Source: Desulfobacterales bacterium (GTDB taxonomy: Bacteria; Desulfobacterota; Desulfobacteria; Desulfobacterales; JAFDDL01). From it: a DNA stretch of 64,000 nt. A model generated the notes under the pieces. That model did not search any database, was not told the origin of the DNA, and was given only the letters and a program-made list of their open reading frames with translations. Shown one piece after another: positions 43,651 to 51,961 of this stretch; position 1 is the first letter of the stretch; each line of letters begins with the position of its first letter. The DNA lies in assembly GCA_034003325.1 (NCBI GenBank), contig JAVEYW010000007.1, positions 124,001 through 188,000 of the forward strand, given 5' to 3'. The position numbers and the translations under genes are program-made.

Positions 43651-44193
43651 TTAGAATGTTTCGTAATGGGTAAATTCCACCGGCTCCCGTCGTTTGGGGG
43701 CGGATGGAATTCTGGCCGGATACCCGACGGGAATCAGGGACACCAGCTCAAAGCCATCGGGCACCTTTAAAATCGCTTTTGCCTGATTATGGTCGAATAA
43801 CCCGGTAATCACCGATCCTATCCCCTGATCTTGCGCAGCCAGGCATAGGCTCTGGGTAAAAAGGCCCAGGTCAAACAGAAACCAGTCCCCGAATTTGGTC
43901 GTAACTTTTTCTTTATAAAAACCGGAGCTGTTCAGTTTTCCGCAGATCGCCAACACCACGGGGGCCGCAGCCATGGATTTCCATGCGGGATTGGTTTTTT
44001 CCATAGCACCTTGAAGCTGCCGCTTCAATTCGAGGTCTTTGACCACGATCACTTCCCAGCACTGCGAGTTCGCCCAGGAAGGGGTCCATTTGGCCGCGTC
44101 TAAAATATGGGATAGAACCGCTTCCGGAATCGGTCGATCTTCATAATTACGAACACTTCTTCGGTCTCGAATCACTTCACTGAATTCAGCCAT
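43651..44193 (-). CDS. Nitroreductase family protein
   Basis: A 180-residue FMN-dependent oxidoreductase. The N-terminal motif is VIRDRRSVRNYEDRPIPEAVL, the centre has WTPSWANSQCWEVIVVKD and the C-terminal QGIGSVITGLFDHNQAKAIL with VSLIPVGYPARIPSAPKRR. It belongs to the compact nitroreductase subfamily common in anaerobes. The substrate (nitro compounds, quinones or flavin reduction) cannot be told. It lies between the XRE-cupin and the response-regulator genes on the same strand. Confidence 0.9.
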   Translation of the reverse strand: MAEFSEVIRDRRSVRNYEDRPIPEAVLSHILDAAKWTPSWANSQCWEVIVVKDLELKRQLQGAMEKTNPAWKSMAAAPVVLAICGKLNSSGFYKEKVTTKFGDWFLFDLGLFTQSLCLAAQDQGIGSVITGLFDHNQAKAILKVPDGFELVSLIPVGYPARIPSAPKRREPVEFTHYETF

Positions 44194-44259
44194 GAAACAT
44201 ACCTCCTTGCATGCGGGTTTCGATTACGGACGCTCCCCCCACCGGAAACAACCGGGCAT

Positions 44260-44667
44260 TCAAATGATGGATTGAATCAGTTGAATCAAGTCCTCGGCAT
44301 CAGGGGGCTTTTCCACATACCCCTCGGGTGTATACGAATTATCTCCGGCGACCGGATTCAATAATTTGACGTAATGAAAAAAAGTTTTTTGAGCGATGGC
44401 GGAAAGCATGATCACCGGCGTGTCTTTCAACACGGCATCAGACTTGAATTGATGAAAGGTATGAATACCGTCTTCGATTTTCGGCATCATGACGTCCAGT
44501 ATCACCAGATCCGGCCGATGATGCCACGCCATTTCAAGCGCCTGTTGACCGGTTTCCGCGGAAATTGCTTCATATCCGTTTGTTTCCGCAACAGTGGAAA
44601 CAAATATCCGCATATCCGCCTCGTCATCCACGACCAGTATTTTTTTTACGGAATGCTTCGCTTTCAT
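44260..44667 (-). CDS. Stand-alone response regulator receiver protein
   Basis: A 135-residue CheY-like receiver with no output domain. KKILVVDDEADMRIFVSTVA gives the acid pocket, RPDLVILDVMMPKIEDG the phosphorylated Asp, VIMLSAIAQ the conserved Thr/Ser position (Ser here), and GYVEKPPDAEDLIQLI the conserved Lys. It starts at ATG 44667, overlapping the stop of the small membrane protein gene in an ATGA. No histidine kinase is adjacent, so its partner must lie elsewhere. Confidence 0.9.
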   Translation of the reverse strand: MKAKHSVKKILVVDDEADMRIFVSTVAETNGYEAISAETGQQALEMAWHHRPDLVILDVMMPKIEDGIHTFHQFKSDAVLKDTPVIMLSAIAQKTFFHYVKLLNPVAGDNSYTPEGYVEKPPDAEDLIQLIQSII

Positions 44668-44846
44668 GAGTTGCCTGGCCCTTGTGACGCGACCGAATCT
44701 CTGTGACAGTCGCAATGTTTTTCGCCGCAATGGGAACAGATATATTGCGGCACCGTATCAGCGGCTTTCTTTCTCTTGGCGTTAACCGACCAAAATAAAA
44801 ATACCACCGTCATTACGACCGCCAACGTGATTAAAACGATCATCAA
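44664..44846 (-). CDS. Small membrane protein with CxxC-type cysteine cluster
   Basis: A 60-residue protein: one membrane helix (MMIVLITLAVVMTVVFLFWS), a basic stretch, then QYICSHCGEKHCDCHRD with four Cys and two His, like a small zinc site. A strong AGGAGG precedes the ATG, and the gene overlaps the receiver gene by ATGA, so it is almost surely real and coupled. No known family is recognised. Confidence 0.72.
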   Translation of the reverse strand: MMIVLITLAVVMTVVFLFWSVNAKRKKAADTVPQYICSHCGEKHCDCHRDSVASQGPGNS

Positions 44847-44921
44847 GAATCCTCCTGCCCCGGATGATGAGAAGCACCCGGCCTTTTCACTCGTGATTTC
44901 TCCATTTTTCCCAAACGGCTA

Positions 44922-45824
44922 TCAGTTGTTTACCAGGTCAAGCAAGGCGGATTCAATATCCGGAAAGCGGAAAGTGAACCCTGCTTTCAGTAAATTCTCC
45001 GGAACCGCCCGGGTACTTGACAGCAGAACGTCGACAAGTTCCCCGAGAAGAAGGCGTATCATAAACTTCGGCGCGGACATGATTGCGGGCCGGTCCAGCA
45101 CCCGGCCGAGCGTTTCGGCCAGCTCGGAATTTCGAACCGGTTCAGGTGCGCAAAGGTTGAACGGCCCGCGGGCATCCCGTTCTTCGAGCAAAAAATGAAT
45201 CGCACGAATCAGATCCGCCATATGAATCCAGGGGAACCAATGGGCACCGTTGCCCATCGGACCGCCAACAAACAGCTTAAAGGCCGGTTCCATCTTTGCA
45301 AACGCGCCGCCGCCCCTTCCCAGCACAACACCCAATCGCATGAGGGCCACCCGGACGCCCGGACGCTCCGCTTTTAATGCTTCGGCTTCCCAGTCCCGGC
45401 TTAGGGTTCCCAGAAAATCCTGCCGCCAGGGTTCGGATTCCGTCAGAATATCCTCCCCGCGATCCCCATAATACCCGACCGCTGATGTGCTCAGAAACAC
45501 CATTTCCCGATTTTCGGGAATCGCGGAAACCAGGTGGCGGGTGGTCAACACGCGGCTGTCATACATCAGGCCTTTATAGGAATCATCCCAACGGTGAAAT
45601 ATGGACTGGCCGGCAAGGTTTATCACCGCATCGACTTGAGACACCGTTTGCTGCCAATCCCCCTCGACAGTTGTGTCAGCCGCCATGTATTGAAACTGCG
45701 AATGGTCAATCCCCTTCGGATGAGGACTTCTTCCCAAAGCAATGACCTGATGACCGTTTTTCAGCAAGTGCTGCGATAAATACCGTCCCACGAAACCCAG
45801 CCCGCCAGTGACCAATATTTTCAT
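44922..45824 (-). CDS. TIGR01777-type NAD-dependent epimerase (YfcH-like)
   Basis: A ~300-residue extended short-chain dehydrogenase: MKILVTGGLGFVGRYLSQHL (GxxGxxG), VDAVINLAGQSIF, FLSTSAVGYYGDRGED and WFPWIHMADLIRAIHFLLE, followed by the DUF1731 C-terminal region (ALLRLLLGELVDVLL-type segment). ATG 45824 is chosen because GGGAGA lies six bases upstream; another ATG is two codons earlier. Members of this subfamily (YfcH, SulA-like) have few assigned functions. Confidence 0.9.
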   Translation of the reverse strand: MKILVTGGLGFVGRYLSQHLLKNGHQVIALGRSPHPKGIDHSQFQYMAADTTVEGDWQQTVSQVDAVINLAGQSIFHRWDDSYKGLMYDSRVLTTRHLVSAIPENREMVFLSTSAVGYYGDRGEDILTESEPWRQDFLGTLSRDWEAEALKAERPGVRVALMRLGVVLGRGGGAFAKMEPAFKLFVGGPMGNGAHWFPWIHMADLIRAIHFLLEERDARGPFNLCAPEPVRNSELAETLGRVLDRPAIMSAPKFMIRLLLGELVDVLLSSTRAVPENLLKAGFTFRFPDIESALLDLVNN

Positions 45825-45973
45825 GGACATTCTCCCGTGTTTTTCGCGCAAAGGCATGTCAAGAACTTAAGCAAACCTATTTTGTAAATCTAGCAGAAGC
45901 GCCATTGGAGGTCAACCGGTATAAAAGAGGCGCACCATAAAGCAGGGCTTTCCTTGCAGCTAAGTGCAAGAAA

Positions 45974-46012
45974 TAAAAAAAAACGGGGCAACATCTTGAA
46001 ATGAGGCCCCGT
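45974..46012 (-). terminator. Intrinsic terminator of the HesB-like gene
   Basis: On the minus strand: ACGGGGC (46012-46006), an ~16-base loop, GCCCCGT (45989-45983), then a T-run of nine (45982-45974). Confidence 0.85.
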
Positions 46013-46029
46013 AACTTGTTTTGTACGAA

Positions 46030-46347
46030 TTAGTGGCAGCTGCCGGTCGTGCTACAGGAACCACATGCGGTGGGCGGTCCGAAATCCAAACCGCAGTCAA
46101 GTTTAAATCCGTTTATCAGAAAATCGACTTTAATGGGTTTGGCCTTTTCCATCAGGCTTTTTTCCACCAGATAGGTAAACCCATCAATCACATATTTTTC
46201 ATCTCGATCCGTTGGCTCATCCAGAGCCATTGCCAGTCCCGGCCCCGCTCAGCCGCCCTGGTTAAGGAAAATCCGAATCGGTGTCGGCGTTTTTCCCTTA
46301 AAAAATTCGCCAATCTGTGTTGTTGCTGATTCCGTTACATTAAGCAT
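46030..46347 (-). CDS. HesB/IscA-like selenoprotein (UGA read as selenocysteine)
   Basis: A 105-residue IscA/HesB-fold protein if the in-frame TGA at 46251-46249 (codon 33) is read as selenocysteine. The frame stays intact on both sides: IRIFLNQGG, U33, then AGPGLAMALDEPTDRDEKYV, and ends with GPPTACGSCSTTGSCH. In homologues without selenium this position is the conserved Cys of QGGCAGPSLGMALDEP. A SECIS-like hairpin lies 20 nt after the UGA. AAGGAGG precedes the ATG at 46347, and the gene has a good promoter and terminator of its own. HesB-like selenoproteins are known in deltaproteobacteria. A read as two frames or a pseudogene is less likely. Role: Fe-S cluster or metal handling is inferred. 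Confidence 0.9.
46214..46228 (-). promoter_or_regulatory. Bacterial SECIS-like element
   Basis: On the mRNA: GGCUC, loop UGGAU, GAGCC: a perfect 5-bp stem with a G in the first loop positions, 20 nt downstream of the UGA. The distance and loop G fit bacterial SECIS rules (UGA to stem 16-37 nt). Confidence 0.7.
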
Positions 46348-46418
46348 GAGTGCCTCCTTAATAAATATGGCAGGGGGGAATTAAGATGTCAGCGTTCCCT
46401 GCTCTGAAATATGGGCTT

Positions 46419-46447
46419 AAAATAACGGCAAGAATCGAGTTTGTCAA
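46419..46447 (-). promoter_or_regulatory. Predicted sigma-70 promoter for the HesB-like gene
   Basis: On the minus strand: perfect -35 TTGACA (46447-46442), 17-base spacer, -10 TATTTT (46424-46419, four of six). Confidence 0.5.
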
Positions 46448-46504
46448 TGTGCATGCGAAAACATATCGAATTAATATATATGAAGCGCCCGACATTCATC
46501 CGCT

Positions 46505-48283
46505 TTAACGGCGACATGGGGCTTGATCATCGTTTCGGCCAATTTCCCACGGCAGGAAGGCCGAGTCAGGGTGGTTTTGGAAGAGCGGCACGATCTTAAA
46601 GGAAGCCACATCCACCAGCCCCAAATCGGTGATTTTCAGATCGGGGATAACCGGAAGCGCCAGAAAGGAAAGCGTCATAAAAGGATCAGAAAGAACAGCA
46701 CCCAGGCTTCTTGCCGCCAAGGTGAGTTCATCCAGTTTGTTTCGAACCACCGCCAATGGCTCCCCGGACATGAGGCCCGCCACCGGTAGCGGCAATTCGC
46801 AAAGGATTTGACCCTCGCAGGCGACGGCCAGACCGCCGCCCATCTCTATAATGCGGGCAAGCACTGTGTTCATATCCGTATCGTTTTCGCCCACCAAAAT
46901 GATATTGTGGGAGTCATGCGCCACGCTGGCGCCGATAGCGCCGCGCTTCAGCCCCATGCCCCGCACAAACCCCACACCGACATTGCCGGTTGCCTTGTGA
47001 CGCTCCACGACGGCGATTTTTAACAGATCGCGACGGGTATCCGCCACCGCCCTGTTCTCCTTAACGGATACCGGCACAAAGGCTGCGGTGGTTACGATCT
47101 GATCCGGAATGATTTGAATAACGCGAATATCGGTCCCTGCCAGGGGAATGGAAAAATCGGGCTTGCTGATTCCCACGTTCATGGCCGGCGGCGGGGGCGG
47201 AAGGGTCGGAAACAAAATGCCCGGCAGGACATACCCATTCTCGACGGACAAAATGCCGCCCGAGTAAACCGATTCGATCTTAAGATTTGAAAGATCGGAG
47301 AGAACCACCAGATCCGCCCTTCTGCCCGGCCCGATGGCACCCGAATGCGATAAGCCGAAATATTCGGCCGGATTCAACGTGCCCATTCGAATGGCGGTAA
47401 CAGGATCAAGCCCGGCCTGAATCGCCCGGCGGATGAGGTCATCCACATGCCCTTTCTCCAATAGATCCTGCGGGTGACGATCATCCGTGCACCACATCAT
47501 GCGGTGGCAGTCGCCCGCGTTGACCAAGGGAAGAATATCGAAAAGATTTTTCGCGCCGGTGCCCTCGCGAATCATGATGTGCATCCCGGCCCGCAGCTTG
47601 TCCCGGGCCTCTAAAGCGCTGGTGCACTCGTGATCGCTGGCGATGCCGGCGCCGATATAGGCATTGAGCGCCTTTCCGGAAAGTCCGGGGGCGTGCCCGT
47701 CGACCTTTTTGCCGTGCGTTTCTGCTATCTCGATTTTTTCAAGAACGGCAGAATCCCGGTGAATCACGCCGGGAAAATTCATCATTTCGGCCAACGCGAG
47801 GATTCGCTCGTGCGCCATCAGAGGCGATAGATCCCCGGCCGCAAGACGAGCACCGGCGGTTTCCAATTCAGTCGCCGGAACACAGGACGGCAGCGTATAA
47901 TACACATTGACCGGCTGGCCTTCGGCGGCGTCAAGCATATACCGAATCCCGGCGATGCCCAGAACATTGGCGATTTCATGGGGATCAGCCACCACAGTGG
48001 TGGTACCCCTTGCCAGCACGGCCCTGGCAAACTCGCTTACACTCACCATGGCGCTTTCGATATGAAGATGGGGATCGATAAATCCGGGCGCAACGATTTT
48101 TCCTTTCAGGTCTACGACCTGTTTCGCCGCATAGTCTCCGATGCCCACAATATGGCATCCGGCAATGGCAATATTTCCGGGAAGCATTTCACCTGAAAAA
48201 ACATTGACGATCCGCGCATTCGTGAGAAGTAAATCAACCGGCGTATTCCCACCCGCCGCTGCGATGAATTGCGTTTTGGTCAT
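46505..48283 (-). CDS. ade: Adenine deaminase
   Basis: Deaminates adenine to hypoxanthine. The 592-residue protein is of the Ade/AdeC type: metal-binding DPHLHIESAMVSVSEFARAV, ADPHEIANVLG, DGHAPGLSGKALNAYIGAGI and MWCTDDRHPQDLLEKGHVDD, with the C-terminal domain SVAHDSHNIILVGENDTDM. ATG 48283 overlaps the upstream gene stop in an ATGA, so they are coupled. Last gene of a purine-salvage operon with PNP and two amidohydrolases. Confidence 0.95.
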   Translation of the reverse strand: MTKTQFIAAAGGNTPVDLLLTNARIVNVFSGEMLPGNIAIAGCHIVGIGDYAAKQVVDLKGKIVAPGFIDPHLHIESAMVSVSEFARAVLARGTTTVVADPHEIANVLGIAGIRYMLDAAEGQPVNVYYTLPSCVPATELETAGARLAAGDLSPLMAHERILALAEMMNFPGVIHRDSAVLEKIEIAETHGKKVDGHAPGLSGKALNAYIGAGIASDHECTSALEARDKLRAGMHIMIREGTGAKNLFDILPLVNAGDCHRMMWCTDDRHPQDLLEKGHVDDLIRRAIQAGLDPVTAIRMGTLNPAEYFGLSHSGAIGPGRRADLVVLSDLSNLKIESVYSGGILSVENGYVLPGILFPTLPPPPPAMNVGISKPDFSIPLAGTDIRVIQIIPDQIVTTAAFVPVSVKENRAVADTRRDLLKIAVVERHKATGNVGVGFVRGMGLKRGAIGASVAHDSHNIILVGENDTDMNTVLARIIEMGGGLAVACEGQILCELPLPVAGLMSGEPLAVVRNKLDELTLAARSLGAVLSDPFMTLSFLALPVIPDLKITDLGLVDVASFKIVPLFQNHPDSAFLPWEIGRNDDQAPCRR

Positions 48284-49599
48284 GACTTGCCCCGCGCGAT
48301 CACGCGCCCCCACGCACTGGCTCGCTTCAGAATGTCTTCCACATCAAGGTCCACAAGCTTTCCGTTTTTCACCCGCCATTTCCCCGCCACCATCACCTCG
48401 CGCACATCCGCGCCTTTGGCCGCATACACCACATGGGACACCGGTGAGTACATCGGGGTCAGATGGGGTTGCCGGGTATCGATCAAAATAAGATCCGCCT
48501 GTTTTCCCACCTCAAGAGAGCCGATACTATCCGCCATTCCCAGCGCCGCAGCACCGCCCAGGGTCGCAAGACGCAGCACGCTTTCGGCATTCAGGACGGT
48601 CGGGTCGAGAAGATGTGCCTTGTGCAGCTTGGCCGTCATGTCCATCTCTTGAAACATGTCCTGGTTGTTATTGCTGGCGCAGCCGTCCGTGCCGAGTCCT
48701 ACGGTAATGCCGGCAGTTAGAAAGGCGGAAATGGGGGCGATGCCGGAGGCCAGTTTCATCTCGCTTTCCGTGGTAACCGAAACCGGCGCATTTTGTCGGG
48801 CGATAAGGGCGATATCTTCCGCATTCACCCAAATGGTGTGCACCAGAAGCGTTCGCGCATTCAGCACGCCCAGCCGATTCAGGTAGCCGATGGAAGAAGC
48901 GCCGTGCGCTTCCTGAATTTGAACCAACTCCGTCTGCGTTTCGGCCGCGTGAATCTGAAACAAGCTCCCTTTTGCCTCGGCCGCGGCTTTGGCCTTTTGA
49001 ATGGTATCGGCGCTGCACGTGTACGGCGAATGACAAAAGATGGAAGGGGTAATTAGCGGTGATCGGTTTTGCCATTTTTCCATAAACCGAACCGCATGGG
49101 CCACATTGTCCCTGGGATCGGGTACGCCCGGCGCCGGAAAATCGATGACGCCCTGGCCCAAAACCGCGCGCATGCCTGCTTCCAAAACCGCCTGCGCCAC
49201 GACATCTTCAAAAAAATACCCATCGCAGCAGGTGGTGGTGCCGGAAAGAAGCAACTCCGCACAGGACAACAACGTCCCGGCCCGAACCGAATCGGGTGCC
49301 ACGTGGGCCGCCTCGGCCGGAAACATGTGCTCGTTCAGCCACGTCATCAGCGGCAAATCATCGGCAAGCCCGCGAAACAGCGACATGGGAAGATGCGTGT
49401 GCGTATTCACCAGGCCGGGAAGCACGATAGCGCCCTGCGCATTCCTTATTTCCCCGGCTTCCAAAGGGATGGAATTCTCCTCACCGATATGAACGATCCT
49501 CCCTTCTCGAATCCCGATGACGCCGTTTTCAATGATGTCGAAATCCGGATTCACCGTGACAAGGGTGCCATTGGTTATCAATGTGTCAACATGCATCAT
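48280..49599 (-). CDS. MtaD/SAH deaminase-like amidohydrolase, divergent paralogue
   Basis: A 439-residue amidohydrolase of the MtaD/TrzA/ATZ group. Zinc ligands are present: LVNTHTHLPMSLFRG (HxH), LFQIHAAETQTELVQIQ (His, Glu), LLVHTIWV (His) and GLGTDGCASNNN (Asp). The segment that is VAHNPESNMKLASG in the paralogue reads VSVTTESEMKLASG here, changing His, Asn and Pro near the active site. It likely deaminates a related purine (adenosine derivative or other), but specificity is open. It is sandwiched between the other amidohydrolase and adenine deaminase in one operon. Confidence 0.9.
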   Translation of the reverse strand: MMHVDTLITNGTLVTVNPDFDIIENGVIGIREGRIVHIGEENSIPLEAGEIRNAQGAIVLPGLVNTHTHLPMSLFRGLADDLPLMTWLNEHMFPAEAAHVAPDSVRAGTLLSCAELLLSGTTTCCDGYFFEDVVAQAVLEAGMRAVLGQGVIDFPAPGVPDPRDNVAHAVRFMEKWQNRSPLITPSIFCHSPYTCSADTIQKAKAAAEAKGSLFQIHAAETQTELVQIQEAHGASSIGYLNRLGVLNARTLLVHTIWVNAEDIALIARQNAPVSVTTESEMKLASGIAPISAFLTAGITVGLGTDGCASNNNQDMFQEMDMTAKLHKAHLLDPTVLNAESVLRLATLGGAAALGMADSIGSLEVGKQADLILIDTRQPHLTPMYSPVSHVVYAAKGADVREVMVAGKWRVKNGKLVDLDVEDILKRASAWGRVIARGKS

Positions 49600-49641
49600 T
49601 TCACCGATCCCGTCTTTCCCCCCTTAAGGTGGGGGCCATGC

Positions 49642-50946
49642 TCACCGCTTTACGATTTCCCGCACCTCTTGCATGACCGTATTCACATCCATGGTCAGAA
49701 GATGTCTATTCTCCATCACGACCCGGCCGTTAATGATGGTATGCATCACATCGCTTCCGGAGGCCGCATACACCAGATGGGATTCGGGCCGGTACATGGG
49801 CGTAAGGTGGGGCTTTCGGGTATCGATCACGATGATGTCCGCCTTTTTCCCGGCGACCAAGGACCCGGTGACGGCATCAAGCCCCAGTGCGGCCGCGCCG
49901 TTCAGGGTCGCCATGCGAAGGGTATCGGCCGCGGCCATGACCGTGGGATCGAGCGCATGAACCTTGTGAAGTTTGGCGGCCGTATCCATCTCCCGGAACA
50001 TATCGAGATTGTTGTTGGAAGCGCACCCGTCCGTGCCAAGGCTCACGCAAATGCCCGCATTCATGAGCTGCGGCACCGGCGCGATGCCCGAAGCAAGCTT
50101 CATATTGCTTTCCGGGTTATGGGCCACCTTTACCTCATGGGCCTTTAGAAGTGAAATATCCTCATTTTCCAGAACCACGCAGTGACAGGCCAGCAGTCGG
50201 GAGGAGAGCACGCCCAGGTTCGCCAGATGGCGCACGGGCGTCACCCCATATTTTCCCCGTATCTGTTCTACTTCGCTCTGCGTTTCGGACACATGAACCA
50301 CCAACCGAAGATTCATCTCCTCGGCCATCCAATGGCCCCGCTGCAAGAGATCGGGCGCGCACAAATAGGGCGAGTGCGGCTCTATGGCGATAGAGACCAG
50401 GGGATGATCCTTCCATTGGGTCGCAAGGGATCGGCTGTAGGCAAAACCCTTTTCCAACTCACCGTAATGGGGAGACGGAAAATCAAAAAGCACTTCTCCC
50501 ACAATAGCCCGCATGCCGGCATCCGCGGCAGCCCGCGCCACCCCGCCCTCAAAGAGATACATATCGCAAAAGCAGGTGGTACCGGACAGTATCATTTCCG
50601 CGCAGGCCAGAAGGGCGCCCCAATACACCTTTTCTTCGGTCAGACCGGCTTCGGCCGGAAAAATATGGTCATTTAGCCAGCTCATGAGCGGCAAATCGTC
50701 AGCAATGCCCCGAAAAAGCGTCATGGCGGCATGGGTATGGGTATTGATCAATCCCGGCATGATAATGCCGCCCCGTGCGTCGATATGCCGTTTCGCGGTT
50801 TTCCACGGGCTATTTGACGCGGGGCCCACCCACACGATGCCGTCATTTTGAACCGCCACCGCGCCGTTTTCGATTAAGGGCGCGCGCGAATCCATCGTCA
50901 GCACGGTGCCATTTGAAATCAGCAGATCCAGCGGAGTCTCATTCAT
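49642..50946 (-). CDS. MtaD-like amidohydrolase (5'-methylthioadenosine/SAH deaminase-like)
   Basis: A 434-residue zinc amidohydrolase with INTHTHAAMTLFRGIADD (HxH), VVHVSETQSEVEQI, CHCVVL, VAHNPESNMKLASGI and SLGTDGCASNNNLDM. This is the canonical MtaD/TM0936-type pattern, which converts 5'-methylthioadenosine, SAH or related adenosine derivatives to the inosine form. It overlaps the PNP stop by eight bases. With PNP and adenine deaminase it forms a salvage route from adenosine-type nucleosides to hypoxanthine. Confidence 0.93.
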   Translation of the reverse strand: MNETPLDLLISNGTVLTMDSRAPLIENGAVAVQNDGIVWVGPASNSPWKTAKRHIDARGGIIMPGLINTHTHAAMTLFRGIADDLPLMSWLNDHIFPAEAGLTEEKVYWGALLACAEMILSGTTCFCDMYLFEGGVARAAADAGMRAIVGEVLFDFPSPHYGELEKGFAYSRSLATQWKDHPLVSIAIEPHSPYLCAPDLLQRGHWMAEEMNLRLVVHVSETQSEVEQIRGKYGVTPVRHLANLGVLSSRLLACHCVVLENEDISLLKAHEVKVAHNPESNMKLASGIAPVPQLMNAGICVSLGTDGCASNNNLDMFREMDTAAKLHKVHALDPTVMAAADTLRMATLNGAAALGLDAVTGSLVAGKKADIIVIDTRKPHLTPMYRPESHLVYAASGSDVMHTIINGRVVMENRHLLTMDVNTVMQEVREIVKR

Positions 50947-51766
50947 CGATTTGTTTGATTACCTCCTGAATCATCTCTCCCATTTTCGTCGCCGCCCCTT
51001 CGGCGCACGCAATGATGTCCGCCACCGACGCCGGCTGAGGGGAATCGGGGGTGTGCACATTGGTAATGGTGGAAAGCCCCAAAATCCGCATACCGGCATG
51101 GCCGCCGCATATAACTTCCTGTACCGTGGAAAAGCCCACGGCATCGGCGCCGATGGTGCTTAAAAACCGAACCTCCGCCGGTGTTTCCAGAGAAGGCCCG
51201 ATCAATCCGGCGTAAACCCCGGTTTGCATGCCGGCGCCACAGGCCCGGCCCACCTGTCGCGCCAGGGCTGCGAGCGTCGGGTCATAAACCCGGCTCATGT
51301 CCGGAAACCGCTCTCCCCAGCCGTCTTCGTTCGGCCCGATCAGCGGGTTATGGCCGGTGAGGTTGATGTGATCCGCGATGACCATCAGATCGCCCGGTGA
51401 AAAGGCCGTGTTCAGCCCGCCGGCCGCATTGGACAAAATAAGATATTTTACACCCATAGCCTGCATGACCCGCACGGGAAACGCCACTTCCCGGGAAGTA
51501 TAACCCTCGTATAAATGAAACCGGCCCTGCATCGCTATCACCGGTTTTTCGGCCAGACGCCCCAGCAACAGCCTTCCGGCATGACTCTCCACCGTGGAAA
51601 CCGGAAAATTTGGAATTTCCCGGTACGCAAACGCGGCATCGATTTCGACCTTCGCCGTGCTTTCTCCCAGCCCGGTGCCGGTCATCAGGCCGATTAAGGG
51701 CGCATTGCGGCTATATCTTTTTAAAAATTCGGCTGTTTCAAGAACTTGTGTCCCGTATTGACTCAT
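50939..51766 (-). CDS. Purine-nucleoside phosphorylase (trimeric type)
   Basis: Cleaves inosine or guanosine with phosphate. The 275-residue protein has LIGLMTGTGLGESTAK, FPVSTVESHAGRLLLG, MQGRFHLYEGY, ILSNAAGGLNTAFSPGDLMV and GPSLETPAEVRFLSTIGADA. The base-binding region reads VGFSTVQEVICGGHAGMRIL, where Phe replaces the usual Met, and TITN keeps the Asn. The low-molecular-mass trimeric family is normally specific for 6-oxopurines; MTA phosphorylase activity is possible. GGAG is eight bases upstream. First gene of the operon. Confidence 0.92.
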   Translation of the reverse strand: MSQYGTQVLETAEFLKRYSRNAPLIGLMTGTGLGESTAKVEIDAAFAYREIPNFPVSTVESHAGRLLLGRLAEKPVIAMQGRFHLYEGYTSREVAFPVRVMQAMGVKYLILSNAAGGLNTAFSPGDLMVIADHINLTGHNPLIGPNEDGWGERFPDMSRVYDPTLAALARQVGRACGAGMQTGVYAGLIGPSLETPAEVRFLSTIGADAVGFSTVQEVICGGHAGMRILGLSTITNVHTPDSPQPASVADIIACAEGAATKMGEMIQEVIKQIDE

Positions 51767-51961
51767 GCAATCGTCTCCGGTGTCATCAAAAAATAATTAG
51801 GGTGCGGCCATCATAATCAACCCGAACACCGCCGTCAAGCTGCTCTCGGCGCATTCGCCGGTCTTGCTTGCCCTGAAGGGCGCCATGCGGTATAAGCCCT
51901 TTCATTCACCCGTGCAGTCCCTAACGATTGCCCGTTCGGAAACGGCAAGGAAACGCTTCGA

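Noticed and set aside
46030-46230. HesB-like region as a short gene starting after the TGA
   Set aside because: The conserved N-terminal half lies in frame upstream of the TGA with its own AAGGAGG and promoter, so a truncated downstream gene or pseudogene explains less than Sec readthrough.
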